This document shows positions 48,401-58,957 of a stretch of 64,000 nucleotides of DNA, in pieces (position 1 is the stretch's first letter; every line of letters begins with the position of its first letter). A program made the position numbers and the translations under genes. The DNA comes from Acanthococcus lagerstroemiae (Eukaryota > Arthropoda > Insecta > Hemiptera > Eriococcidae): assembly GCA_031841125.1 (NCBI GenBank), contig CM063106.1:7502001-7566000 (forward strand), read 5' to 3'. The notes beneath the pieces were generated by a model. That model saw only the letters and a list, made by a program, of their open reading frames with translations. It ran no database searches and was not told the DNA's origin.

Positions 48401-48769
48401 CATAGTTCAAAAAAAGGAAAAGATAGCAACATGCAGTTAGCAGCATGGAGAATTGAAAAGAGGATGCTTCAGAGTGTCCAATTCGACTAATAGCCTGAAA
48501 CGGCCCCTCTTATTTGCCTGCACTCAATTAGATCTTTTTCGGGCTCAGTAAATTACCCTCGCTCTTATAGCATTTAGACAAACTCGATGCAGAATGCCAT
48601 CCTTGTATCCTTCTCCAACATCCGCATCGCTATGTGGAGTAGAAAGCTAATAAGGATCCAAAATCCGAGAACTTAAATAATGTCTCTTAATTTCTGGCTA
48701 ATGTGTATCTGTTTAATATGGCCGTCTATTCTCTCCTCCATGAGTGCACTATTTCATTAAATAGAAATA

Positions 48770-49845
48770 TGTTTGGTGGAGCGTATGGCGATGCACGCAT
48801 GCCAAATTGGATCACCAGCAGTGTTGGCAATTGTCCAGATATATCCGGAATCGTACAGATTTTTAGCTCTTCAGTCGGATGGAGGATACATTATTCATCC
48901 GGACACAGAAAATACGAATTTTCAATATATACTAGGGGGCTTCACCACCTGGCCGCTTCGTGGCCCAACCCCCGCCGTCACTCGCTTCGCTCGTGCCGGC
49001 CTGCAGCATTTCGCGAGCTGAAAAAGGGTAGGGTATCTCTGGTGAAAGATGAGATTAAGGTACAGGGGAGACCACCAGGAATTTATCCCCACGGAGGGGA
49101 ATAAGGAGGTGGCTTTTACTGTTTAGTGTATAGAGAACCCTCCCCCATCACAACTCCTCCTCGTCCTTCACCGTGATCTTCCTCCCCCAAGCTCCCTCCT
49201 ACGTAATGAACCCCCACCCCCAAGGGTAGGCTACTCCTGGAGAAATGAGCAATTAAGGGGCAGGGTAGGCAACCCACAGTGCGTTTTTTTCCCTAGAGGC
49301 AGCGGTGGTAGAGACGGTGGATTTTACTGTTTTAGTATACAGAGAGATACGATCAAATTTTAATTTTCACACTTTTGTGCTCTACACATGGAAATAGGCA
49401 AAGGCGACAGTAAAAGAAAAACTTATGTGACATGTACTTGCGTATTTCTAGTTCATCTAAAAAAGGATAGTAAACTCACATTAATTTAGGCCTCTTTTTT
49501 TGTGATTAAGGGAGCAATGGACCTGTATTCGCTGGAAGATGTCCAGTGGAAAACAACATAAAATTCATCTGCCTCACGGTTCTTCTCCCCGAAAACTTCC
49601 CTGCGGTTATGTCAATGAATCCTGCATATCAGTTGATCTATAATCTGTGCAACAGTACTTCCATTCTGTGACTCCTATGAATTTAATTTGTCATTAATCA
49701 AAAATGAGTGTCCAACTTCAAATCAGGATAATTTTCATGTCGATCTGATTATTACATTTTGAATTTGGCAACACTGCTCTCCAGACACCGCACTCGTAAC
49801 CCTGGAAACTACCCTTTCAAGTATCGCGTCAGTGACCAGAGAAGG
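48770..49845 (-). mobile_element. R1-like 3'-tail insertion with 16-bp duplication, split by a hAT element
   Basis: A perfect 16-bp repeat, TCATTAAATAGAAATA, lies at 48754-48769 and 49846-49861. Between them the R1-like 3' tail appears in two pieces (48770-48818 and 49777-49845) that together cover about the last 100 bp of the element in reverse. The gap is the hAT element 48819-49776. The remaining tail is non-coding. Confidence 0.9.
48819..49776. mobile_element. hAT-type element, CAGTGTTGGCAA ends, inside R1 tail
   Basis: Ends CAGTGTTGGCAATTG and AATTTGGCAACACTG. The flanks ATCACCAG (48811-48818) and CTCTCCAG (49777-49784) match at 6 of 8, and the R1 text resumes correctly after removing it. 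48935-49345 is the inverted homologue of the GC-rich array at 9085-10340. It is 958 bp with no transposase. Confidence 0.82.
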
Positions 49846-49861
49846 TCATTAAATAGAAATA

Positions 49862-51192
49862 ATTCCACTAACAAACATAAACCCATTATTGATTGAACAA
49901 AAGTAAATCTGATAATTAAATTTAAAAAAAAAAGAGAAAAAAGAGAAGAAAAATAAAAATCCTTAGCGAGTCTGAATGAAGTTTCAAAAAGCCCCGAGTG
50001 TTCAACCTAAGACGTGCTCAAAAAATAATTGAACCGACCGATACCAGTCCTAAGTGAGTCTGGAAGAGTGTTACAGGGAGTTAAACGTGTCTTAAAAAAT
50101 TTGAAATGTTGCTGCGTGGGTATTAAATAAATCTTGCCCATTGCGAGTCTGAATTTATTTAATTCAAGAGGAGTCTGAACAGCACTTGAATCTTCCGAAA
50201 CAACAATCAGCTCATCAGGCGAAACATAAACATTATTATTATTTTTCAGTAAAATATAACAAAATTTTCCATGCGTTACTGTTATACGTAAATGCAAAAT
50301 CCTTGTATAGAACAGAGCCCTTAATTGGAGACCATTTCTAGAAAAGTAAACGTCGTTACAAGTCCGCAGTGCATAATTCAAAAATTCAGAAACCTAATGT
50401 AAAAAATAGAAAAAAATTTCTAAATTTCTGTATTATTAACTACAGTCCAGAATTCTTGTTGGGGCCATCATTCAAAGTTCAGAAAACTTTTCTTCTTCTT
50501 CTTCGTCCATTTTGGTATTCTAGTAAGAAAATTCGAAAATTTTGATGCCAAAAAAAAGAGGTGGGTGAAGTTTTACTTCGCGCTTGTTTTTTTTTGGCTA
50601 TAAAAAAGGCTTCACATGTGTGAAAAGGAGTTTTTGATGAGATGTATGTGTAGAAAATTTTGATAGCCTGACGTAAAATAGTGACAAGTAGTTTTCCTAT
50701 CGGCTGCAACCTTAAAATACTGTTGATCACTATTTTTACTAGTTTGCTGAAAATGTCTGCGCGGTAATTATCTTTTATCTAGAACTTTTTCTGCGAAATA
50801 AACATTTGTCAAGTTGAATAATTTGAGTATTCTATACGTAAATTGAAATTACATTGAAATACGGTAGTATAGGTGTCTTCACAGGACATTCTCTATCGTA
50901 ATTACTTAGTTTACGTTAGATTACGTAACTGCTAATACTCTCGCGAGTACCAGATTAAGAAGGTGAGTACGAACGTTCGAGAAAGATCATCTGTGAGAAA
51001 AAAATGTGCCTTTGATATGACTTTGAGAGTTAAGATCGTTTGTGAAAATTAGTGCACAACTTATATGATAGGTACTTGAACGAGAAGGTGTTTTACCAAC
51101 GGTGGACTGTTGGACTGCATTTCAGTAGAACTGTTGTGACATCGTGACATTCTGAGATGTTCACAGTTGCAGGCTGACGTATGTGCAGTAGT
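49862..51192. other. AT-rich spacer
   Basis: No gene is recognised. 49960-50110 repeats the AGTCTGAA/GTCTTA wording of 47450-48400. The minus-strand frame at 50007-50381 (124 codons) has no family motif. Confidence 0.35.
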
Positions 51193-51200
51193 AGCAGTTG

Positions 51201-53204
51201 CAGAAGCGTTTTTTCCGCTAGGCAACTTAGGCAGCTGCCTAGAGCGGCAACATTTTAGGGCGGCAATATTTTAAATTTTCAAACTAAAAAAAAAAAAACT
51301 GGAAAAAACCAGGAAAAAAAAACAATAAAAATTAAGGAAAAAAAGAATTAGAAAAGTGGAAGATGGAGAGGAATAAAATAGAAGAAGTAACTACGCCATT
51401 ATTTTGAAAGATTTTTGTCATGTACGGGGTGACCGAAAAGTCCGTTCCGATCGAAAAATGCTTCGCAAAAATTTCCTAGTCAACTTATCGAAGAAATTTC
51501 GACTGCAGCGACATTCTTGGTCCATTATTATTGAAACAATAGCCATCCTCCGAATTATCAAAGCGTACGAAATTTTTATTAACGTGACAACCTAAAACTG
51601 ATCCCAAAAAAACGCAATATGTAAATCTGTAATTGTAATTTTTGTTCCATAATTTATGTCAGTCATTTTTCCATTTTTTTCTCTATAGTTTGTTAAGACA
51701 CAAAATTTGGTCATGATGTATGCCTATTCTTTATTTAGCATTATATTATCAGTCAATATAAGTAAATTTAAACTAAGTATTATTTTCTTGACAACGAAGT
51801 GATTTTAAGTCCGCGATTTGCTCTAAATCCAGAGAATTCAACACTGAAGTTTGGTGGCTGATGTTCATTGATTTCAATAAGGCATTCGACTAGAAACGTC
51901 ATAATAAGCTATGGGAAGCTATGGCAGCCCAAGGAGTTCTGTTAGACATTATTGAGATTATAGCGTACATGTACAATAATTCATAGACTTACATCAAACC
52001 AGATATAAAGGGTAAATGCTTCCCCATCCAAAGAGGAGTGAAACGAGGGGATCCCTTGTCGCCGAACTTATTTAACTGCGCCCTTGAGCAGATCTTCAAA
52101 AATTTGGATTGGGAGGGAAGGAGACTAGAAATCCTAGGCAAACCCATGACAAATCTAAGATTTGCAGACGATATAGTGCTCGTAACAGAGAGTTTCGAGG
52201 AAATGCTGGAAATGGTGAAAGACCTAAAACAACACAGTGAGACTTTCCGACTATCCATGAACATGTCAAAAACAAAATTTATGTCGAACGGGGAGAGCAT
52301 CAACGAATTCTGGTTAGATGGGGCAAAAATAGATAGGGTGGATGAATATAAATATTTTTAGGCAAAACGTCAAAATTAAACTCCAATATGGAAGGGATTA
52401 TAAGCGAGAGAATCGCTAATGCATAAAAAGCATTTTGGCAAAACAAAACAATTTTAAAAAGCAAAATGAAAAAAAAAAAAAAAAAACTCAAAATAAAAAT
52501 TTTGGAGGGTTGTGTGCTACCGGTGTTGACATACGGGGCCCAAACGTGGTCACTCACGAAAAAATGGTCTGAGAGTCTTACGAAAACTCAAAACTCTATG
52601 CTAAAGAGTATACTGGGCGTGCACTTAAAATATGAGATACAAAAAAATCCATTATAAAACAACTGGGGACAAAAAGTATCGGATATAAAATCAAAAAACT
52701 AAAATTTAAATATGCTGGTCACGTGGCGAGAGGAGATCCTGAGAAATGGAACAAACAACGTACTCTTTGGAACCCCATTGGAACATAGCAGAGGCAAAGG
52801 CCCACCGGCCACGCACTAGATAGATGAAATCTTAAAACTGCTAGGGCCCTACTGGAAGCAGACAGCAACAAACAGGAAGGCTTGGAACGGGGTGACAGAG
52901 ACATGTGTCCAACGGTGGGCGGAGTAGGGGTGGTGGCGCACAAACATGACAGAAAGAAAAGTAGAAATATAAAATTGTAAGTTACATACAAACACCTACT
53001 CAATGTCAAAATAAAAAAATAGAAAATAAAAGATAAAATTTGGTCTAAAGGGTATCAGCACTTAACCAGCCTAGTTCATAGTCACCTGGCCATCATAAAT
53101 TGGGCGCTCGTATGACTCCACGTGCTCCCACAATGTATTTCTAATCAAATGAGGCGGCAGATTTTATATTGCCTAGAGCGGCTTTTTGCCTTAATACGCC
53201 TCTG
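51201..53204. mobile_element. 2.0-kb hAT-type element hosting an RTE-like fragment
   Basis: The left end CAGAAGCGTTTTTTCCGC and right end GCGGCTTTTTGCCTTAATAC-GCCTCTG are diverged inverted repeats sharing CTAGAGCGGC. The flanks AGCAGTTG (51193-51200) and AGTTGTTG (53205-53212) match at 6 of 8. Most of the interior (51845-52940) is an RTE-like LINE remnant, which explains its size. Confidence 0.78.
51845..52940 (+). pseudogene. RTE-like non-LTR reverse transcriptase, broken
   Basis: In order: MFIDFNKAFD (palm, Asp near 51890) then a stop; KRGDPLSPNLFN (52038 on); the catalytic RFADDIVLV at 52158-52184; NMSKTKFM; then after a short A-rich frameshift LEGCVLPVLTYGAQTWSL (about 52505) and QNSMLKSILGV; and further degraded thumb/C-terminal text to RKAWNGVTE. 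This order is that of RTE-clade LINEs. Several stops and shifts, and the absence of the endonuclease, make it inactive. It lies wholly inside the hAT element 51201-53204. Confidence 0.88.
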
Positions 53205-53212
53205 AGTTGTTG

Positions 53213-53709
53213 ACCTGATAATGGTCTCGACCAGGAAGCCATGAAATGGTCTGTGGTGGTACTGTGACAGAGTACAAGGTTGCTGCTCCGTCATAGTTCA
53301 CGACTCTCTAGGAGGATAGGCCGCGTGCTTACACTCCAGTGGGTTCCCAACCTACAGCTACACTATCGGACTGATTACCTAAAGCCAGGATTTGACTGTG
53401 AAGTCAAATGTGAACTAGTTCGATTAGTCAAGTCAAACTGATCTATTGCCAACAGAGAACCAGTGTGTTCGAAAGCATTGCTCGTTGGGGCCAATATCCA
53501 GCTCTAGGGACAAATGAACGCGTTTTGCTGGTGGATGCTATAGGCCGGTAGTGCTACAGTCGATGTGTTCGGAGGCATTGTCGAGAGTTATCGTTGAGGC
53601 TGCAGTGACAATGGTCCATGACAGTAGAGCACCTGACACCTGAAGTATGAGCGGGTTGAATATCCTGGCACTTGAAGTAGAAGATGGTCGAATACCCTGA
53701 AGTTGAAGT
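53213..53709. other. Spacer, nothing recognised
   Basis: Moderately GC-rich text without a frame or repeat that I can identify. Confidence 0.35.
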
Positions 53710-53856
53710 TACCATCAACTAGGGTAATATCGGATACCGGTGGTAATATCGGCTATACCTTACATCTTCTATAGGAACGTTAGTATCGTTATCGGTAACC
53801 AAGTCATGAGTGACCGAAATTATCACAAATGTCCGATATTACCCCAGTTGACGGTA
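53710..53856. mobile_element. TA-type MITE, TACCGTCAACTGGGGTAATA family, copy 2
   Basis: 147 bp including flanking TA at 53710-53711 and 53855-53856. The termini (ACCATCAACTAGGGTAATAT and its partner ATATTACCCCAGTTGACGGT) are inverted repeats with two mismatches, and the interior aligns in reverse with 15905-16040. The TA target fits mariner/Tc-type integration. Confidence 0.82.
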
Positions 53857-54089
53857 CCGAGAGGAAGACGGGAGTAGAATTAAAGACGGATTGAGGCTCA
53901 AGCCTAGCTGAGCTTAGCATCAGCCTAGTTCTAGAAATGTTCACACCGTGTTTAAAAAACCTTTTTACAGAATAGACTACGTTATCTACCGGGGACCAGA
54001 AAATTATAGAGACTAGGTTGGTATACTTTAAGGTAAGGAGTAAGAAAAGGGTATGGCTTACGGGAGGGGGTGGGGGTTTCAGCGCCTCG
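53857..54089. other. Spacer, nothing recognised
   Basis: No frame or repeat identified. Confidence 0.3.
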
Positions 54090-54318
54090 GGATACGCACT
54101 TTCTTTAAATTCTAAATAGCAGTAGGTACTTAATTTCTTATTTTCTTATCTTATTTTTTCTTTTTTTGTACATATTTTTTTTATTTTGTTTATTTTCATT
54201 TATATTAATTCATGCTATCATAACATAAGCTATTGTAACATACAGCCGAACCCAAAACGAGTTTAGGCTCAGTGGGCAAGAAACGGATAAACATAATTGA
54301 ATTGAATTGAATTGAATT
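54090..54318 (+). repeat. Probable non-LTR element 3' end with ATTGA microsatellite tail
   Basis: T-rich text (54130-54210), then ACCCAAAACGAGTTTAGGCT and CGGATAAACATA, ends in (ATTGA)4 at 54297-54317. LINE/SINE tails commonly end in such short direct repeats. No coding part or target duplication was found, so the class is uncertain. Confidence 0.5.
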
Positions 54319-55117
54319 TTGGCCCGAATACCTGACGAAATTATTATTTATATTTCTACGTGGTAACTTTATGAACAAATCGTTGAGAAGAAAGGCAGTC
54401 CAGAATTTCGTGTCTCACGCATGTACTACTTGATATAAGGCCTCGCAAACGTGAATGCCGCCTCTACCCTGGACTCAAATTATACCCGAGGCACCTGGTT
54501 TAGAAACATGATATCCTTTTCCGTTCTCCTTTTCCAACTGATTTCACATGTCGCCAAATATTCGCGTTCACCGTCCTACGACTAGCCGGCCTATGTCCGT
54601 CAACCGCTCGTTCTTTCGAGATAAATATTGTTGCTACCGAGAGGCGTTTTAACCATATTTACGCAAGCAAAATGCCTCGTCGAATGCCCCCATTAAACGA
54701 AAATTAATTATCGAGAATGAAAACGCTTTCATTTACAGTTACCGTCAATTAAACTGACAAGCCGAACGTAATCAGACTTTTGGCATATTTCTTAAGCACG
54801 AGCGAGCGCCTCGCTCGAAAATCTGTTTGCTATAACGCGAAACCGCGAATCAGAACAAAACACGTTAAAAAGCGTTTTAATGGGAAACGAGAGGCATAAT
54901 CGAATTACCCTTTCATCGTACAAGTGCCAATTGCGAGCGAGTTCATGGTCAGCGCATATTATAGCGGTCAGCGTATCATCACATAGGATGGAATCCGTGT
55001 AACTACAGTCCATCTTCGAGCCACAAATTGGAGTTCGGCTTTCGATGTGCCGTCTCCAACTTGAGGGGATGACATTATTTAAAAAATAAAAATAAAATAA
55101 AAAAAAAGGCCACTTAC
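54319..55117 (-). other. Intron 3' of the ERG PAS exon
   Basis: The intron starts with GTAAGTGG on the minus strand. The exon frame happens to stay open past the donor to about 54792, but the first intron bases are T-rich and the translation loses all KCNH similarity, so the readthrough is not coding. No transposon is recognised in 54319-55117, which makes this one of the cleaner stretches of the window. Confidence 0.55.
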
Positions 55118-55348
55118 CGTCTTTTCGGTAGTACAGGATCTCGAAATGACGTTCCGTCCCGGCCATGAGGGCCTGCTTGACCACTTGAACCGCACTTTGC
55201 GACGTCAGTGGACCGTGCAAAAAATCACAGATTGCCGTTCGTTGCATCACCTCGGCTCTGCTGTAGCCCGTTAATCGACAAAAGCCGTCCGAGCAGTAAA
55301 TTATGTGGCAGGAGTTCTGCTGAGCATTTGCGACTACGAAGCTACGAT
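55118..55348 (-). CDS. Internal exon: PAS-domain core of an ERG-type (KCNH) voltage-gated K+ channel
   Basis: Seen: read on the minus strand, an acceptor (pyrimidine tract then TTTGCAG, AG at 55350-55349) opens a 231-bp exon that closes at GACG|GTAAGT (donor GT at 55117-55116). It starts with two bases and ends with one base of split codons. The 76 complete codons include SFVVANAQ, IIYCSDGFC, GYSRAEVMQR, CDFLHGP and end YYRKDG. Known: this is the N-terminal PAS (eag) domain of KCNH channels, which binds the channel core and slows deactivation. SRAEVMQR followed by CDFLHGP is typical of the ERG subgroup (KCNH2/6/7, insect 'seizure') rather than EAG or ELK. The first residues of the domain and its last strand must lie in neighbouring exons, which I did not find. 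The frame is intact with no stop, so this is probably a living gene on a membrane channel that repolarises excitable cells. Confidence 0.9.
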
Positions 55349-56150
55349 CTGCAAATTATAAAAAGAATCTAATTATACGATAGGTAGAAAAACGCGTGTT
55401 GGTGGATACCTATAAGTGGTGTTCTTTAAATTAATTTACGGCGATGTTGAGAACCGTATATCACTGCAAAGTGAATTTAAACGCCAGTTTGGAAGAGGAA
55501 ATCCATATTTGTTTTCAATTACAAGGAAAGTTTTCGTGTTTTGAAGAGCATTCGGAATAATTGTAGTCGGATTTAATGAGAAAGAAACTTTGCTTTCAAC
55601 TTTTCGGTGTCGATACGCGGAAATTTCATGTTAAACTGAATTTACGTCGAGCAAGAAAAATACGAACTGTCGATTTTCACATTTGGCACGCTAGCTCAAG
55701 GGTACGATTCGTAGAAATATGAAATCCGCGGGGCATAAATTACGCTTGGATAACTGTAGCGTTGTATTTGTCTTGATAAATCATGCGCTTTTACGGAATA
55801 GTTTCGTTCGCAAATTACGTAAAATAAACGCTGTTCGCCTAAAAGCTTAACGAATGCGAGCCCAAGCCTGCTGACCGACATAGATGGTATTTATTTTCTT
55901 CGTAGTTGATTTCTGGAAAACCGAAATGCGAACGTGCTTTATAATTTGTAGTAAACGTAACTGAATGGACATCAAGGGCGTAACCACGGAGGGGGATAGG
56001 ATGGGCGTGGCTCACCCTAAATATCTACCGATCCAAGTCTGGCCCACCCATAGAGAAAACTTGGATACAGGACATCTAAACATCAAAGCCTATTTGAATA
56101 CCTGAACCCTAAATGCTAATGCAAGATACAAATTCGGAGAAAATTTAATT
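55349..56150 (-). other. Intron 5' of the ERG PAS exon
   Basis: It ends on the minus strand with a T-rich tract and TTTGCAG. No sequence coding for the short N-terminal cap exon expected before a KCNH PAS core was found here. At 55973 a sequence beginning CAAGGGCGTAACCACGG, followed by a G-run, resembles the start of a hAT-type non-autonomous element, but no matching right end was found. Confidence 0.5.
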
Positions 56151-56159
56151 TGTGAAATG

Positions 56160-56720
56160 TGTTACATTAACGGGAATCAGACTCATTTTCCTCCTTGCGG
56201 TCTATTTCTGATCGCCTTTCAACGCACGCTCTGGTCCAACGGATCCATCTCATTCTCCATCTCATTACCTTCACCACGAAGAGAATTTCACTTATCTGGA
56301 TCCCAAGCCATATTGGTATCCCCAGAAATGAGGAAGTTGATCAATTAACACAGCGAGCTACACAGCTCCCATATGTCACTTGTCAACTCCCTATCAACAG
56401 ATCTCACTTCCACCATTCGCCAGACCATTTTGCGTAAGTGGTTCAAAGAGTGGCGGCATCAAGCCTCTCGGAACAACAAACTCGCACAAATCAAGCTTAC
56501 ACCTCTCCCCAGTCAACGTCTCAACGTTCTTCCCGCCACGAGGAAGTTATCATCATCCGCCTAAGGATTGAACATACACGCCTCACACATACGCACCTCC
56601 TCACTAACCTTTATCCTCACCAACTGCCCACACTGTGAAGATGAAGACCCTCTCACCGTGGACCACCTCTTCTCATGCCCCTCTCACCCCTGCCTCCGTC
56701 GGAACCGTTCATTTCGGCGC
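56160..56720 (+). pseudogene. RNase H and C-terminal fragment of a Jockey-like LINE
   Basis: Read across two to three frames: KRISLIWIPSHIGIPRNEEV then DQLTQRAT (RNase H end, with the conserved SH and D), a linker, VIIIRLRIEHTRLTHTHLL, then CPHCEDEDPLTVDHLFSCP (CCHC-type knuckle, about 56625-56680). The order and wording fit C-termini of Jockey/I-type LINE proteins. Multiple frameshifts and no reverse transcriptase are seen. The end is cut by the hAT element at 56759. Confidence 0.82.
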
Positions 56721-56758
56721 TGACGATTCGGTGCCGCCGTTTGGGCGCGGCTTATTTG

Positions 56759-58949
56759 CAGAGGGGGGGGGGGGGGAGACATGAAACACCTCCCAAATAA
56801 TTTGGCAGTCGGCAAATTTTGAAACAGTTCATTTCATTTTTTCATTTTTTATAAATGTTTACCTTTTTTTTTTTTTTTTTTTTTTTCAATTAAAAATATT
56901 TCGATTAGAAATCGGCAAATTTTTAATAGATTTTGTCGGCGAATTTTTAGTTTTCAAAAAATATTTATCGGTAAATTTTTCTTCTTCACCTCCCCAAACT
57001 GAAAATCAAATTTCGTTTCTGAAAATGGAGTACCCTGGACTCCTGTCAGAGACTAGTCAGTCAAAAGCCGAAGGTTTCAACGTGAGTACTGAACGTTATC
57101 TGAATGGTTGAAACAAAGCTAAGATCTGGAAGAGTTTCGAAAATCTGAAAGTCGGTAGCAAACGTTGAATTTATTCTGTTTTTACTAGATTCTCTGTTTG
57201 ACCAAGAGTCAAAATTTGAAAAAATTGAACATTTTATTAAAATCCAAAAGTTGAAAGTAAACGACTTGTTTTCCAGTGTCACAAGCTGAATCCAACAGCA
57301 AATGTTCTATTACCTATTTAATTTACGTGCGCGGGTCCTGGGGAATATAGGAGGGAAATTTAGCCTGGAACAAAAGTCAAAAACTCCATGTGTTTTTCCC
57401 ATAAGAACGAAAGGGAGCTTGTGGCACGGATTCCCCTAAATCCGATCGACCTGAAACTTTGTAGGGTTTTTTTTTATTGATTTCATTGGAACCAATTTAG
57501 AAGACGAATCAGAGAAAATTCAGGAAAAAAAAAGATCATCAAGAGTAAATAACAACTACCTTAATGTGTAAAGGAAATTATGTGTTCCTTTCAAGTATTC
57601 CTAATATCCTTCCAGCTTACTCTCCTAGACTAGGATATACTTATGAGCGCAAATGTGAGTGCTTGGGGATGAGGTTCCAATCTGCATTTGCAGGGACGAA
57701 ACTATGGGGGCGGGTGAAACACCCCCAATAATTTGACAGTCGGCAAATTTTGAAACTATTTATTTGAATTTTTCATTTTCTAAGGTATAATGTCTCAATG
57801 AAGCCTGAAAAAGTCTTGAACAAATTCGGAAGATCCTTGAGGTCTCAGAGAAATCTGAAAGAGTCCTAAGAGTTTTACATAAGTTGGAGGAGGAGGTCTT
57901 GATGGGTCAAAACAGTCTTATTATCGTAGTATTAAATGAATCCAGGAAACCCCTCGGATGGTGTAGGTTTCATTCATTTGTGTATGAGGTGGCGCCGTAT
58001 ACGCCGAGTGCTCAAACGTCCGAGCCCATTGTACTATTCCTCAAGTTGCTGTTAAGGATCAACTTAGTAGCTTCACTTTTATAGCCAAAATGAGAATTTT
58101 ACTGAGCTCTATCCTTTGGACTTCACTGGGTGCTGGATACTCTAGCCTCAATGCTTCGTGTCTTGTCCCGGCTATTGCTGAGCATTGACATATGATATGG
58201 ATCGAGGTTTCTTCCTCTTCTCCACAGTACCTACAGGAGCCGCTTCTTACCAGTCCTATTTTATACCACATGTGCTTTGTGGCCCCATGACCGGTTAGTA
58301 GTCCGACCATGAGCCTTGCATGTTTCCTGTCAAGCCCTAATAGGAACTTGGCGTACTTACTGGGGGTGTTCCCTATCAGTGTTTTGCTGACGTTCATGCC
58401 ACTGGCCAACCGCCAGTTCATTTCCGTCTGCCTACTTATCCAAGCCTTTACTTTGGATTTTATGACACGGTATGCTACAGGAAGACAAGGCCTGGGTGTT
58501 GCCAGTTCCTTTTTTATGTCCTCCTTCGCTAGCTTGCCAGTGATCATGTTCCCTTTTATGCCGCAGTGTCTCGGTGGTGTAGGTTTCCACAAAGGCCAAG
58601 AAAGGAGAATGTCTAAAGTGGCTCACTATAAAAAAAGCGCTTCAAAAATAAGGTAAAAAGAAGAAAGAAGGAAGGAAGAAAAATAAAGAGTATAAAAATG
58701 TTAGACTTTCTTTGAGGGTACAAAGACGTTCTCAAAAATTAGTCCCCGGGCCCATATTTTGCTTCTGTTTTATTTATCATCTATTATTTTTTATTTTCTT
58801 TTTTTCAATTAAGAAATATTTTGATTAAAAAATTGGCAAATTTTCAAATTTCTAAAAAGTTTTGTCGGCGAATTTTTAGTTTTCAAAAAATATTTGTCAG
58901 GAAATTTTCCTCCCCCCCCCCCCTAACTGAAAGTCAAGTTTCGCCTCTG
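56759..58949. mobile_element. 2.2-kb hAT-type composite, CAGAGG ends, perfect 8-bp duplication
   Basis: The first base follows CTTATTTG (56751-56758) and the last base precedes CTTATTTG (58950-58957). The termini are CAGAGG... and ...AAGTTTCGCCTCTG. It holds three related blocks with GTCGGCGAATTTTTAGTTTTCA wording (56759-57021, 57690-57783, 58790-58949), a stretch shared with 24925-25230, and a LINE fragment (57978-58598). The repeated blocks suggest insertion of one family member into another. Confidence 0.82.
57978..58598 (-). pseudogene. RNase H/C-terminal fragment of a LINE (copy 1)
   Basis: The minus-strand frame 58059-58592 reads PRHCGIKGN (RNase H 'PGHCGIxGN'), KAWISRQTEMNWR, LLTGHGATKHMWYKIGL and a knuckle CRYCGEEEETSIHIICQC, ending KVKLLS. 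It matches C-termini of insect non-LTR elements related to Jockey/R1. The catalytic Asp expected after GN is lost and all upstream domains are missing. It is nested in 56759-58949, with a second broken copy at 38139-38610. Confidence 0.85.
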
Positions 58950-58957
58950 CTTATTTG

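Noticed and set aside
54792..55117. Extension of the PAS exon by readthrough
   Set aside because: A strong GTAAGT donor follows YYRKDG, the point where KCNH genes commonly split, and the readthrough protein is low-complexity and unrelated.
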